From the NCBI GenBank assembly GCA_019118845.1, contig DWYE01000118.1:1-30545 (forward strand): DNA of 30,545 bases, in the 5' to 3' direction. The DNA comes from Anaeromassilibacillus stercoravium (GTDB lineage: Bacteria > Bacillota > Clostridia > Oscillospirales > Acutalibacteraceae). Positions 1 through 7,103 of the stretch are shown here, in pieces (position 1 is the stretch's first letter; each line of letters opens with the position of its first letter). The notes under the pieces are model-generated. The model did no database searches. It was not told the origin of the DNA and saw only the letters and a list, made by a program, of their open reading frames with translations. The translations under genes and the position numbers were made by a program.

Positions 1-908
1 GCATCGGCGTTATGCCGATGGATAGCCCCTATTATCTGGGGATGATCGGTTCCCATGGGCGCACCAGCGCCAACAAGGCCATGAGCGAAGCCGACCTTGT
101 GATCCTGTGCGGCGCGCGGGTGGGCGACCGCGCGGTCGCTGCGCCGGAAAGCCTGGCGGAGAAGGCAAAGATCATCCATATCGACATCGACCCGGCGGAG
201 ATCGGCAAAAATATGACCGCCCATATCCCGATTGTGGGCGATATCCGTTTGGTGCTCTCCGAATTGGCGGCCAAAGTGGAAAACAACGTGTCGCAGGACT
301 GGATTGACCGGGTGTTCGGCCTAAAGGCGAAGTACCCGCCGCGCGGCGAGGCGCGCGAGGACTGCGTGGAACCGCGCGTGTTTATCCGCGACCTGTCCGC
401 CATGATGAAGGAAGACGCCATCCTAGCTGCGGACGTCGGCCAGAACCAGATCTGGGCGGCGCGCAATTTCAACGTGAAGGAAGGGCGGTTCCTGACCTCC
501 GGCGGCCTTGGCACCATGGGTTATTCGGTGCCCGCGGCCATCGGCGCGAAGATTGCCAAACCCCACCGTCAGGTTGTAGCGGTCTGCGGCGACGGGTCAT
601 TCCAGATGTGCATGTGTGAGCTGGGCACCCTGATCCAAAACGGCGTGGACATTAAGATTATTATTATGGAAAACCAGCGCCTCGGCATGGTGCGAGAGTT
701 CCAGGACCGGCTCTACGGCTGCCGCCATATTGGGACCGTCTTGGAACACGGCAACCCGGACTTCGTCAAGCTTGCGGAGTCCTACGGCATCGAGGCGGCC
801 CGTGCGGAGAACAACGCACAGGCCAAGGAGTTGGCGCAGCATATGTTGCAGAGCAACAAGGCGTTTATCCTGGTGTGCAGCGTCGATCCGGAAATACCGT
901 CCATATAG
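1..908 (+). CDS. ilvB: Acetolactate synthase large subunit, C-terminal part (5' end outside window)
   Basis: This is the C-terminal half of the thiamine-diphosphate (TPP) enzyme that condenses two pyruvates, or pyruvate with 2-oxobutyrate, in the first common step of valine, leucine and isoleucine synthesis. The frame is open from base 3, so the gene starts upstream of the window; the internal ATG at 12 is not a real start. The visible part holds the middle domain (the stretch with AKIIHIDIDPAEIGK) and the C-terminal TPP domain with SGGLGTMGYSVPAAIGAK and the Mg/TPP motif GDGSFQM ending in the Asn of MEN. The stop at 906-908 lies 12 bases before ilvN, so the two subunits are translated from one message. 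Identification as the biosynthetic enzyme rests on the adjacent ilvN and ilvC. Confidence 0.96.
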   Translation, partial: IGVMPMDSPYYLGMIGSHGRTSANKAMSEADLVILCGARVGDRAVAAPESLAEKAKIIHIDIDPAEIGKNMTAHIPIVGDIRLVLSELAAKVENNVSQDWIDRVFGLKAKYPPRGEAREDCVEPRVFIRDLSAMMKEDAILAADVGQNQIWAARNFNVKEGRFLTSGGLGTMGYSVPAAIGAKIAKPHRQVVAVCGDGSFQMCMCELGTLIQNGVDIKIIIMENQRLGMVREFQDRLYGCRHIGTVLEHGNPDFVKLAESYGIEAARAENNAQAKELAQHMLQSNKAFILVCSVDPEIPSI

Positions 909-920
909 GGAGGGAGCGCC

Positions 921-1421
921 ATGCAATATACCATTTCGATTCTGGTAGAGAACCAGCCCGGCGTGCTATATAAGGTTTCCGGCCTGTTTGCACGCCGCGG
1001 ATTCAACATAGACAGCCTCGCGGTTGGCGAGACAGAGGACCATACCATCTCCCGCATCACCATCGTCGTCAACGGCGACGAGCACATTGTGGAGCAGGTG
1101 GAAAAGCAGCTGAACAAGGTGATCCAGGTCATCAAGGTGCGCGTGCTCCAGCCGGGTTCGTTCTATAGCTGCTATCTCTCGCTCATCAAGGTGAGCAGCA
1201 ATGCGCAGCAGCGCGCGGACATTATGAAGATCGCGGAGCTCATGAACGCGCAGATCGTGGACGTTGCCACGGACTGCCTGACCCTGCAATTCACGGACAG
1301 CGTGGAGCGCACAGAGACGCTCATCAGCCTGCTCAAGCCCTACGGCATCAAGGAGATTGTGCGCGCGGGCGCGCTTGCAATTGAAAAGGGGTCCGCTGTG
1401 GCCCGCCGCAAAGGGAATTAA
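921..1421 (+). CDS. ilvN: Acetolactate synthase small (regulatory) subunit
   Basis: The 166-residue product is the regulatory partner of IlvB and normally carries feedback inhibition by valine. The N-terminal ACT domain is clear: ISILVENQPGVLYKVSGLF, then RRGFNIDSLAVGETED at about residues 26-41. The C-terminal half, including AELMNAQIVDVATDCLTLQF, is typical of the ALS_ss_C domain. Length matches the family (about 160-170). The ATG at 921 follows AGGGAGG at 907-913, which overlaps the end of ilvB, so translational coupling is likely. A gap of 113 bases follows before ilvC. Confidence 0.96.
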   Translation: MQYTISILVENQPGVLYKVSGLFARRGFNIDSLAVGETEDHTISRITIVVNGDEHIVEQVEKQLNKVIQVIKVRVLQPGSFYSCYLSLIKVSSNAQQRADIMKIAELMNAQIVDVATDCLTLQFTDSVERTETLISLLKPYGIKEIVRAGALAIEKGSAVARRKGN

Positions 1422-1534
1422 TCGTTTGATAGTCTGCCAGGCCGAATCCGGCCTGTTCCAAACTTCTGCCGGGAAACCATCCCCTGGCAGCCAAATAAAT
1501 TTATTGCCGGCGAACGGCAAGGAGGAAATGTATT
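1422..1534 (+). other. ilvN-ilvC spacer with a branched inverted-repeat structure
   Basis: The spacer can fold as an outer pair CTGCCAG (1434-1440) with CTGGCAG near 1485-1491. Inside lie one hairpin of GGCCG and CGGCC around AATC, and a second of GGGA and TCCC. Part of it (TGTTCCAAA followed by CTGCCGGG) recurs near 14260-14280. It could be an RNA processing or regulatory structure inside the ilv message. I do not recognise a known riboswitch or T-box: no T-box consensus UGGNACCGCG is present. Confidence 0.35.
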
Positions 1535-2542
1535 ATGCCAAAGATCTATTATGAAGCCGATTGTGACATCAACGTTCTGAAGGGCAAAAAAGTTGCGATT
1601 ATCGGTTATGGCAGCCAGGGCCATGCACATGCGCTGAACCTGAAGGACAGCGGCGTCGACGTCGTCGTTGGCCTGTATGAGGGCAGCAAGAGCCGCGCGA
1701 GAGCGGAAAAAGCTGGCTTGACCGTTATGACCGTTCCGGAGGCGACCAAGGCGTCCGACATCATCATGATCCTGATCCCGGACGAGCGCCAGGCGGATAT
1801 GTATAAGAAGGACATCGAGCCGTACCTGACCGAGGGCAAGGCCATTGCATTTGCACACGGCTTCAACATCCATTTCGGCCAGATCGTGCCGCCGAAGGAT
1901 GTCGATGTGTTCATGATCGCTCCGAAGGCGCCGGGCCACACGGTCCGCAGCGAGTTCCAGGAGGGCAAGGGCACGCCGTGCCTCGTGGCGGTGTATCAGG
2001 ATGCTTCCGGCCACTGCCTCGACATCGCGCTGGCATACGGCGCAGGCCTGGGCGGCGCACGTGCGGCCATCATGGAGACCACCTTCAAGATTGAGACCGA
2101 GACCGACCTGTTCGGCGAGCAGTGCGTGCTCTGCGGCGGCGTGACCGCCCTGATGAAGGCTGGCTTCGAGACGCTGGTCGAGGCGGGCTATGCGCCGGAG
2201 AACGCATACTTCGAGTGCATCCATGAGATGAAGCTGATCGTCGACTTGATCTACAGCGGCGGCTTCTCCATGATGCGTTATTCCATCTCCGACACCGCTG
2301 AGTATGGCGACTACGAGATTGGCAAGCGCATCATCACCGAGGACACCAAGAAAGAGATGAAGAAGGTCCTCTCCGAGATTCAGGACGGCACCTTCGCAAG
2401 CCGTTGGATCGCCGAGAACAAGAACGGCCGTGCGCACTTCAATGCATGCCGCCGCATCGAGGCTTCCCATCAGCTCGAAGAGGTCGGCAAGGAGCTCCGC
2501 AAGATGTACTCCTGGAACAACGAGAACAAGTACGCCGACTAA
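1535..2542 (+). CDS. ilvC: Ketol-acid reductoisomerase (class I)
   Basis: The enzyme isomerises and reduces acetolactate or acetohydroxybutyrate to the dihydroxy acid, the second step of branched-chain amino acid synthesis, using Mg2+ and NAD(P)H. The 335-residue length is the short class I form. Residues 24-29 form the Rossmann motif GYGSQG, and the C-terminal half carries the metal-binding ETDLFGEQ and ECIHEMKLIVDLIY segments. The cofactor loop reads GLYEGSKS (residues 46-53), with Tyr48 where many NADPH enzymes have Arg. The ATG at 1535 follows a strong AAGGAGG at 1519-1525. It is the last gene of the ilv run and is followed by a hairpin at 2701-2747. Confidence 0.97.
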   Translation: MPKIYYEADCDINVLKGKKVAIIGYGSQGHAHALNLKDSGVDVVVGLYEGSKSRARAEKAGLTVMTVPEATKASDIIMILIPDERQADMYKKDIEPYLTEGKAIAFAHGFNIHFGQIVPPKDVDVFMIAPKAPGHTVRSEFQEGKGTPCLVAVYQDASGHCLDIALAYGAGLGGARAAIMETTFKIETETDLFGEQCVLCGGVTALMKAGFETLVEAGYAPENAYFECIHEMKLIVDLIYSGGFSMMRYSISDTAEYGDYEIGKRIITEDTKKEMKKVLSEIQDGTFASRWIAENKNGRAHFNACRRIEASHQLEEVGKELRKMYSWNNENKYAD

Positions 2543-2700
2543 TAACAGCGGCCGGCCCCAAGTTTTCTGCGGAAAACAGGCGGGGCGTTGGCTGGACAGG
2601 AAGGACCGGCTCCCGGTTTCCGCTGCGCTTGCGGCTTGAAGCGAGGGTGGGTCTGCTGTCCGCTATTGTATAGGACGATCGTTGTTTGTATCCATATAAG

Positions 2701-2747
2701 AAAGCGCCAGCTGGTTCCATGCAGAGTGTGGAACCAGCTGGCGCTTT
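2701..2747 (+). terminator. Strong hairpin, likely ilv operon terminator
   Basis: A perfect 19-bp stem pairs 2701-2719 with 2729-2747 around a 9-base loop. The right arm ends in TTT and is followed by GCTTTTG. It lies 159 bases after the ilvC stop. The arms start and end with AAAG and CTTT, so it could also act on the other strand. Confidence 0.75.
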
Positions 2748-2934
2748 GCTTTTGGGGAGGGGTGCCCTATACGGATGAAAGGGTCTTCCTGAAAAGTCCA
2801 CATGTTTGCAAAAAGAGCGCAGATGGGGAAGAAAGCCGCATGAAACAAACAGGGAGGGAATGGATTGGAAAATGGGGAGAATCCCGATCCTTTCCGGGGC
2901 CATTCTAAGAAGCAGGGAAATTCTATGTAAAAAT

Positions 2935-2972
2935 AAAGCGCCCCCGCAGGCCAAAGCCTGCGGGGGCGCTTT
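2935..2972 (-). terminator. Terminator of the lectin-domain gene
   Basis: A perfect 17-bp GC-rich stem pairs 2935-2951 with 2956-2972 around the loop CAAA. On the - strand the stem ends in CTTTATTTTTA, a good U-tract, and it lies 52 bases beyond the stop of the - strand gene at 3025. It probably also stops + strand read-through. Confidence 0.85.
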
Positions 2973-3024
2973 GTTGAAATGATTCAATTCTGTTGCCTTT
3001 TACAAAGATACGAAACGGAAATCC

Positions 3025-4211
3025 TTAAACATCCCACTCGCAAACATAAGCAAATGGAGTATTAGCGTCGGCATCGTTCCAACCATAACCATAGTTTTTC
3101 GTCCGCATAGCTACGCAAGATCCATCACCGCTTGGTTCATTGTTGTCCCAATGCGTATATTCATATGGCTCGCCCGTTATCCATGTCCATGGGCCGGTTC
3201 CTTCCGGTCTGCTCAGCCCAATCCAGACGCTCCATTCCCCGATGCAGGTGGTACTGTCCAGGGATTCGATAAAGTCCTGTTCCTCTGAGGAGGTAATGGT
3301 TACCAGATGTCCGCCGAGCTGCTCACAGGCAAGCTTGGCTTCTTCCCATGTCAACTGCGGGTATTCCGAATTTGGGCCGGAAAAGACCTTGTAATAGTGG
3401 CCGTTGCCTTCCCACAGGACGGCGTCCTCCGGCAGATCTACCGGCGGCTGGTCCTCCTGGAGCGCATCTACCTGGAGTGCCTCTACCTGCAATGCGCCGT
3501 GGTAATGCGCCGCCTGGTAAGCGTTTCCGGTGGTCGCCCCGGGCAGATAGCCCGCGATGACATAGGTCACGGTGTCTGCGCCCGCGCCCAGAGGATCGGT
3601 GGAATCAAACGGTAAGTAATACGATTTTTCAGAGCCTTCGCAGCTCTCGGCGTTCAGGTTTACGTCCGGTACGCGCTGCCAGGCGCCGTCCACATTTTCG
3701 TAGACATAGACCTTCAGCACGTCCTTGAGGTTGTACTTGTCCTCGCAATCGACCTGGGCCGGGTCGCCCGGTTTCACGCCGCCAAAGCCGTTGTCCACCA
3801 GATTGGCGATGGTTCCGTTGCAGGGGCCCGCGTCCTCCATCGTAAAGCGCACCTGTGCGGGCAGCGACCCCACGTTTGTCACCGTGACCGGGTGGAAATA
3901 CACCGGGAGAGGATCAAAGCCATCCGTATTGGGGTTGACAATCTCATCCGCCGCCTTACCCTCAAAGTCCGTCCCATTGAGTTCCGCTTCAAAGGATTCC
4001 AACTCCATGGGGCGCAGGTTGGTGAAGGTCATGTCCTGGGTAATAGGGCCGTCGGTGGAGGTGCTCACCTCGATGTCCAGGACGCCTGCTTGGAAGTCCG
4101 CGCCGATGCGGTAAACCATGCCATGGTGCCGCCCGCCAACAGGGCCAGCGTTGTCAGCACGGCAACACCGGACAGGACGATCCGCTTTTTGCCTTTGCTC
4201 TGCTTTTTCAC
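3025..4211 (-). CDS. Secreted TasA/camelysin-like protein with C-type lectin domain, split by a frameshift
   Basis: The main frame (start of open frame at 4119) encodes 364 residues. It begins in the mature region, GADFQAGVLDIEVS, typical just after the signal peptide of TasA/camelysin-family (SipW-dependent) proteins. A beta-rich middle ends in an AYQAAHYHGALQVEALQ segment. A C-type-lectin-like domain covers about residues 233-364, with WIGL (299-302), EPS (328-330, in place of EPN) and WND (347-349). The matching signal peptide lies just upstream in another frame: GTG at 4211-4209, AAGGAGG at 4219-4225, a lysine-rich start, a hydrophobic core and GGTMAWFT. One extra base near 4100-4115 would join them as MAWFT-RIGADFQAG, giving about 395 residues. 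This may be a real mutation, phase variation or a sequencing error. Ligand unknown. Confidence 0.8.
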
Positions 4212-4529
4212 GATTCTGCCTCCTTTTTCGGTGGTCACAGACGGTTGCTCTGCCAGTGCGAAAAGATTCTGGCGTCCGCCTGCGTTTTACGCCGGAAAAC
4301 AGCCCTGTACAGGACGGCGCCCATACAAAACCAGAGTGCGCGGCACAAAGTGGACCGATTCAAATGGCACACGGGGCTATGTAACGGGATATACTGTGCC
4401 CCAATGGTGCAGTGGATTGCGCGGATGGCCCTCAAGCGGATGCATCTTTTCCAGATGCAAAGCTCTTTTCCGTTATTATACCATAATTTAGAAGGCAAAT
4501 ATATAAAAATTGGTATTTAAAATGAATGA
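4212..4529. other. Intergenic region upstream of the lectin-domain gene
   Basis: About 318 bases lie between the end of the YczE-type gene (4530) and the GTG start at 4211. The region holds the ribosome site (4219-4225), a 7-bp hairpin at 4441-4459 and the possible -10 element at 4475-4483. Open frames across it have no protein-like features. Confidence 0.5.
4475..4483 (-). promoter_or_regulatory. Possible extended -10 promoter for the lectin-domain gene
   Basis: On the - strand the sequence reads TGGTATAAT, an extended -10 element. No good -35 box lies at the standard distance. It would give a leader of about 250 bases before the GTG at 4211, which includes a TGCATCT/AGATGCA hairpin at 4441-4459. 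Confidence 0.4.
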
Positions 4530-5231
4530 TTATGCATTTTCTTCAATCGCAGCCGGGCAATCGACGCCTTTCCGCTCTTGCCCAAGTAAGGGCTCTGCAA
4601 CGTGGACGCGGAAGAACTGGATCAGCGGGCCTGTCAAAAAGGCGGTGATGATGGTGCCGACGCCGACAATAGCGGAGAGCTCGTTGTTTGCCAATAGGCA
4701 GAAGAGGGTGCCGATGCCCACGCAGACAAAGTCTGTGATGATGCGCGCCCAACGGAAGGCGATGCGGTTTTTGATTGCCTTCAAAAGGACATAGGCTGCT
4801 GCGTCATAGGGGGCGATGCCCAAATCCGCAGCCATATAAATCCCCGCCCCCGCACAGGTCATGACGATGCCAACCAGCAATAGGGCAATGCGCAGGGCAA
4901 GGGGGGATTCCATCCCCGCGTCTTGGGCCAGCCAACACACAAAGTCTGCAATATACCCCACAAATACCATATTGACGACGGTCCCCAACCCAATAAATGA
5001 ACGGGCTGTAAAAAACACCACGATCAGCAACAGGATATTGGCGATCAACTGCCAGTTTCCAAAGCTCATGCCCAGGAAACCGCTGATGCCCATATTCATG
5101 CAGGAAAACGGGTCAACCCCGAATGCAGCCAAGCGGAGCAATCCCACGCTGATGCCGATCAATAAAATGCCAGCGACCATCATCGTCGCCCGCCGTCCCA
5201 ATTGATGCCTGTATTTCTCCATAATCCTCAT
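4530..5231 (-). CDS. YczE/YyaS/YitT-family integral membrane protein
   Basis: The product is a 230-233 residue polytopic membrane protein with about five or six hydrophobic spans. It has the family pattern: a GI-LIGISVGLLRLAAFGVDPFSCMN opening and a second half-repeat AGAGIYMAADLGIAPYDA. This internal repeat is typical of the YczE/YitT group, whose substrate is unknown; B. subtilis YczE sits with the Sfp gene, but no such partner is seen here. Two starts are possible: ATG at 5231, with AAAGGA too close, or ATG at 5222 (MEKYRHQ), with AAAGGA about 10 bases upstream. The second fits better. It has its own promoter at 5281-5309 and runs toward the lectin gene. Confidence 0.8.
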   Translation of the reverse strand: MRIMEKYRHQLGRRATMMVAGILLIGISVGLLRLAAFGVDPFSCMNMGISGFLGMSFGNWQLIANILLLIVVFFTARSFIGLGTVVNMVFVGYIADFVCWLAQDAGMESPLALRIALLLVGIVMTCAGAGIYMAADLGIAPYDAAAYVLLKAIKNRIAFRWARIITDFVCVGIGTLFCLLANNELSAIVGVGTIITAFLTGPLIQFFRVHVAEPLLGQERKGVDCPAAIEENA

Positions 5232-5280
5232 TTCCTTTCATAAAAAGCAAATATGGTTTCGTAAGAAAATATTCGTGCTC

Positions 5281-5309
5281 ATTTTATATACGGGGATAAT
5301 GGAAGTCAA
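5281..5309 (-). promoter_or_regulatory. Promoter of the YczE-type gene
   Basis: On the - strand TTGACT (5309-5304) and TAAAAT (5286-5281) are separated by exactly 17 bases, close to the sigma-A consensus. Transcription would begin about 45 bases before the start codon. Confidence 0.75.
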
Positions 5310-5767
5310 GGGGATGTTTTGCCGAACTTGCAAGCAAGTTTTTGGATAAAAATCCGAACGTCCCTTCCTTCTCCGCTGCCCATCCTATGCATTTAAGGCC
5401 GGAATGTGGGCACTGTGTGCCCGCGAAAAACACACAGTGCCCATTGTAGCGCCTATGGTTGCCCAGCAAAGCGGCTGGGGCTTGTTTGTACACATCAGAA
5501 ATGTATGGCGGCTTTGAAAACCAAACGCATTTACAGGACGGTAAAAAGGCGCGTGGAAGGCAGGGCGCGTGATTCCATATCCCCGGCGGCGTAGGAGGCT
5601 CCGCGCGGTTCCTGCATGGGCTAACGCCCGCCTTTATTGGTATTATAGCGCAAATGCGCCGCCGCTTCTTTTCATAAAGCGCCATATACTATAACAAAGA
5701 CGACAAAACCATAAAAAACGGCTGCCCGGAGGGAGGAACGGAGAGGGAACCCGGCGGGATTGGAGCA
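5310..5767. other. Gene-poor divergent region with hairpins
   Basis: No gene could be supported here. A perfect 13-bp inverted repeat pairs 5407-5419 with 5431-5443 (core GGGCACTGTGTG). A 6-bp CCCAGC/GCTGGG hairpin lies at 5462-5479, and GCGCAAATGCGC lies near 5648-5659. A 133-codon open frame on the - strand has no ribosome site, is rich in Cys, Pro and Arg in no pattern, and is probably chance. Confidence 0.5.
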
Positions 5768-5796
5768 TTGGCAATGTGGAAAAAAGATGGTATAAT
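5768..5796 (+). promoter_or_regulatory. Promoter of the ADP-ribosyltransferase-like gene pair
   Basis: TTGGCA (5768-5773) and TATAAT (5791-5796) are 17 bases apart, and the -10 has a TGG extension (5788-5790). This is one of the best sigma-A promoters in the window. Transcription should begin near 5803, giving a leader of only about 15-25 bases. Confidence 0.8.
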
Positions 5797-5827
5797 AAAA
5801 AAGGAGAAACGTGGGGATGTGAAACAT

Positions 5828-6367
5828 ATGCGGTTTTTAGCATACCATGGTACCGACCGGGAACGGGCGGAGAAAATTTTGGCAGGCGCGTTCCGGGTTA
5901 AGGCAAACGACGAGCATTGGCTGGGAAATGGGGTATACTTTTACTTGGATTCCTCCTTGGCGCGCTGGTGGACGACAAGGCCCACCCGGAAGTTTGGGGA
6001 GGATGTGCATACTCGTGCGGTTTTGGAGTGCGTTCTCGAGCCTCCCGGCCGGATTCTGGATCTGCGCAAGCTGGACGACTACCGGTGGTTCGTGGAGGAA
6101 TACGCGCAGGTGATCGGCTATTTGACAGAGAAAACGCATGTGGAGCGGAGCAGCTTCAAAAAACTGCGCTGTTCGTTTTGCGACTATCTCTATAAGCAAT
6201 ACCGGTTTGATTTGATTGTGGGGACGTTCCATTTGCCGGAGCAGCCCTATTTGGACTTCCCGCGCACGCCGGATTTCAACCAATTGCAGCTCTCCTATGT
6301 AGAGACGCAGGTGTGCGTGTTCAACCAGGCCGCCATTATCAGCAAGCGGCTGATGGAGAAAGAGTGA
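5828..6367 (+). CDS. Compact PARP-like ADP-ribosyltransferase domain protein
   Basis: The 179-residue protein looks like a stand-alone PARP-type catalytic core. YHGT (His7), followed by a helix and WLGNGVYFY (Tyr37), matches the HG...G-x-YF pattern of PARP/ARTD enzymes. The late segment SYVETQVCVFNQAAI (Glu159) matches the strand with the catalytic Glu followed by V-x-x-x-Q-I. So all three members of the H-Y-E triad seem present. No signal peptide, membrane span or regulatory domain is seen, so it should act in the cytoplasm. The assignment is by motif, not by database match. ATG at 5828 is used here; GTG at 5819 is an alternative, 12 bases after AAGGAG (5801-5806). The next gene starts 6 bases after the stop, suggesting a two-gene unit such as a toxin or modifier with its partner. 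Confidence 0.65.
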   Translation: MRFLAYHGTDRERAEKILAGAFRVKANDEHWLGNGVYFYLDSSLARWWTTRPTRKFGEDVHTRAVLECVLEPPGRILDLRKLDDYRWFVEEYAQVIGYLTEKTHVERSSFKKLRCSFCDYLYKQYRFDLIVGTFHLPEQPYLDFPRTPDFNQLQLSYVETQVCVFNQAAIISKRLMEKE

Positions 6368-6373
6368 ACAGCG

Positions 6374-6844
6374 ATGATGAAGCATAAGAAGATCAATGGG
6401 CAGCTTTTGCAAGAAGCCCTGAAAGAAAATGGGATCCAAGTGAAGCCCGCATCCGGCCTTGCGAAGCCGGGCAAGCTCGTCTTGACAGGCGAGGATGGAA
6501 AGGCCTATGCGGTTGGGAAAAACCTGGAGGTGGCCCGCGTCCAAACAGAGGACCCGGAGAGGATCGTCTTGAAAGCGTCCGTCAAAGATGCTGCCGGGGA
6601 GCAGGTGGCCCAGATTGAGAAGGCGGTGGTCGTCCGCACGGTGGGCTTCGAGACGGCCCGTGCGAACGTTGTGAGGCAGTCCGAGGCGCTGGACGAAATG
6701 CACCGCAGGGTCGTGCAGGAGGGCATCCGCGTGGCCGCTGCACGCACCGTCCGTGGAGTGGCCGGGCCCCGGGCAAAAGCGCAAGAAAAAGGTTCTCGCA
6801 CCGTGCGCCTGGGGCGTAGGCGGCTCAAGGGAGCGCAAGGTTAA
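6374..6844 (+). CDS. Small basic protein of unknown family, partner of the ADP-ribosyltransferase-like gene
   Basis: I do not recognise this 156-residue protein. The N-terminal half (to about residue 90) alternates short beta-like and helical stretches (KLVLTGEDGKAYAVGKNLEVA, ERIVLKASVKDAAGE). A helical middle follows (ARANVVRQSEALDEMHRRVVQEG). The tail is strongly basic (RTVRGVAGPRAKAQEKG, VRLGRRRLKG), which suggests nucleic-acid binding or contact with an acidic surface. It starts 6 bases after the upstream stop; ATG codons at 6374 and 6377 both lie in frame, and the ribosome site is weak (GGAG at 6354-6357), consistent with coupling. A terminator follows directly. Antitoxin, adaptor or target are all possible roles; none is shown by the sequence. 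Confidence 0.7.
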   Translation: MMKHKKINGQLLQEALKENGIQVKPASGLAKPGKLVLTGEDGKAYAVGKNLEVARVQTEDPERIVLKASVKDAAGEQVAQIEKAVVVRTVGFETARANVVRQSEALDEMHRRVVQEGIRVAAARTVRGVAGPRAKAQEKGSRTVRLGRRRLKGAQG

Positions 6845-6852
6845 AAAAGGAG

Positions 6853-6890
6853 ATGCCGCATCGGATGGGGACCATCCGATGCGGCATTTT
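6853..6890 (+). terminator. Terminator of the ADP-ribosyltransferase-like gene pair
   Basis: A perfect 16-bp stem pairs 6853-6868 with 6872-6887 around a 3-base loop, followed by TTT and GTTGT. It begins 9 bases after the stop at 6844. Confidence 0.88.
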
Positions 6891-6968
6891 GTTGTCTATC
6901 GGGCTTTTGGGGAGCATATGGATAGGAAAGCCTCCCTCTTTTGGAAAGGAAAGGATTTGCAATAGTTC

Positions 6969-6997
6969 TTGCGAAGCGGGTCGAAAATGTTTATAAT
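6969..6997 (+). promoter_or_regulatory. Promoter of the DUF975 gene pair
   Basis: TTGCGA (6969-6974) and TATAAT (6992-6997) are 17 bases apart. The start codon at 7104 lies about 100 bases downstream, leaving a leader in which I see no clear structure. Confidence 0.75.
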
Positions 6998-7103
6998 GAA
7001 TCTATCCATTTTATCTTTTAGATGGGAATGCAATAGGCTGGTTGATACATAAAACGGCGTATTTCAAACGCTTATATCTGATCGGGAAGAGAGGGTGTTT
7101 TCT

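Larger units (their letters stand above)
2543..3024. other. Convergent intergenic region, no gene seen
   Basis: The region separates ilvC (+) from the lectin-domain gene (-). It holds two strong hairpins (2701-2747 and 2935-2972) and a small GTTTTC/GAAAAC inverted repeat near 2562-2577. Short open frames here have no ribosome site and no recognisable protein character. Confidence 0.6.

Noticed and set aside
1422..1534. T-box or other amino-acid riboswitch in the ilv spacer
   Set aside because: The T-box consensus and an antiterminator are absent, and the position inside the operon is unusual. Recorded only as an unknown structure.
1418..2470. A 350-codon open frame on the - strand over ilvC
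   Set aside because: Antisense shadow of a certain ilvC gene with no recognisable protein features.
5284..5685. A 133-codon open frame on the - strand
   Set aside because: No ribosome site, no family likeness, scattered Cys/Pro/Arg; it overlaps the YczE promoter and several hairpins.
5837..6838. A 333-codon open frame on the - strand opposite the PARP-like pair
   Set aside because: No ribosome site and Leu/His/Arg-rich composition typical of antisense shadows. The + strand has a strong promoter at 5768-5796, a terminator at 6853-6890 and catalytic-type motifs.
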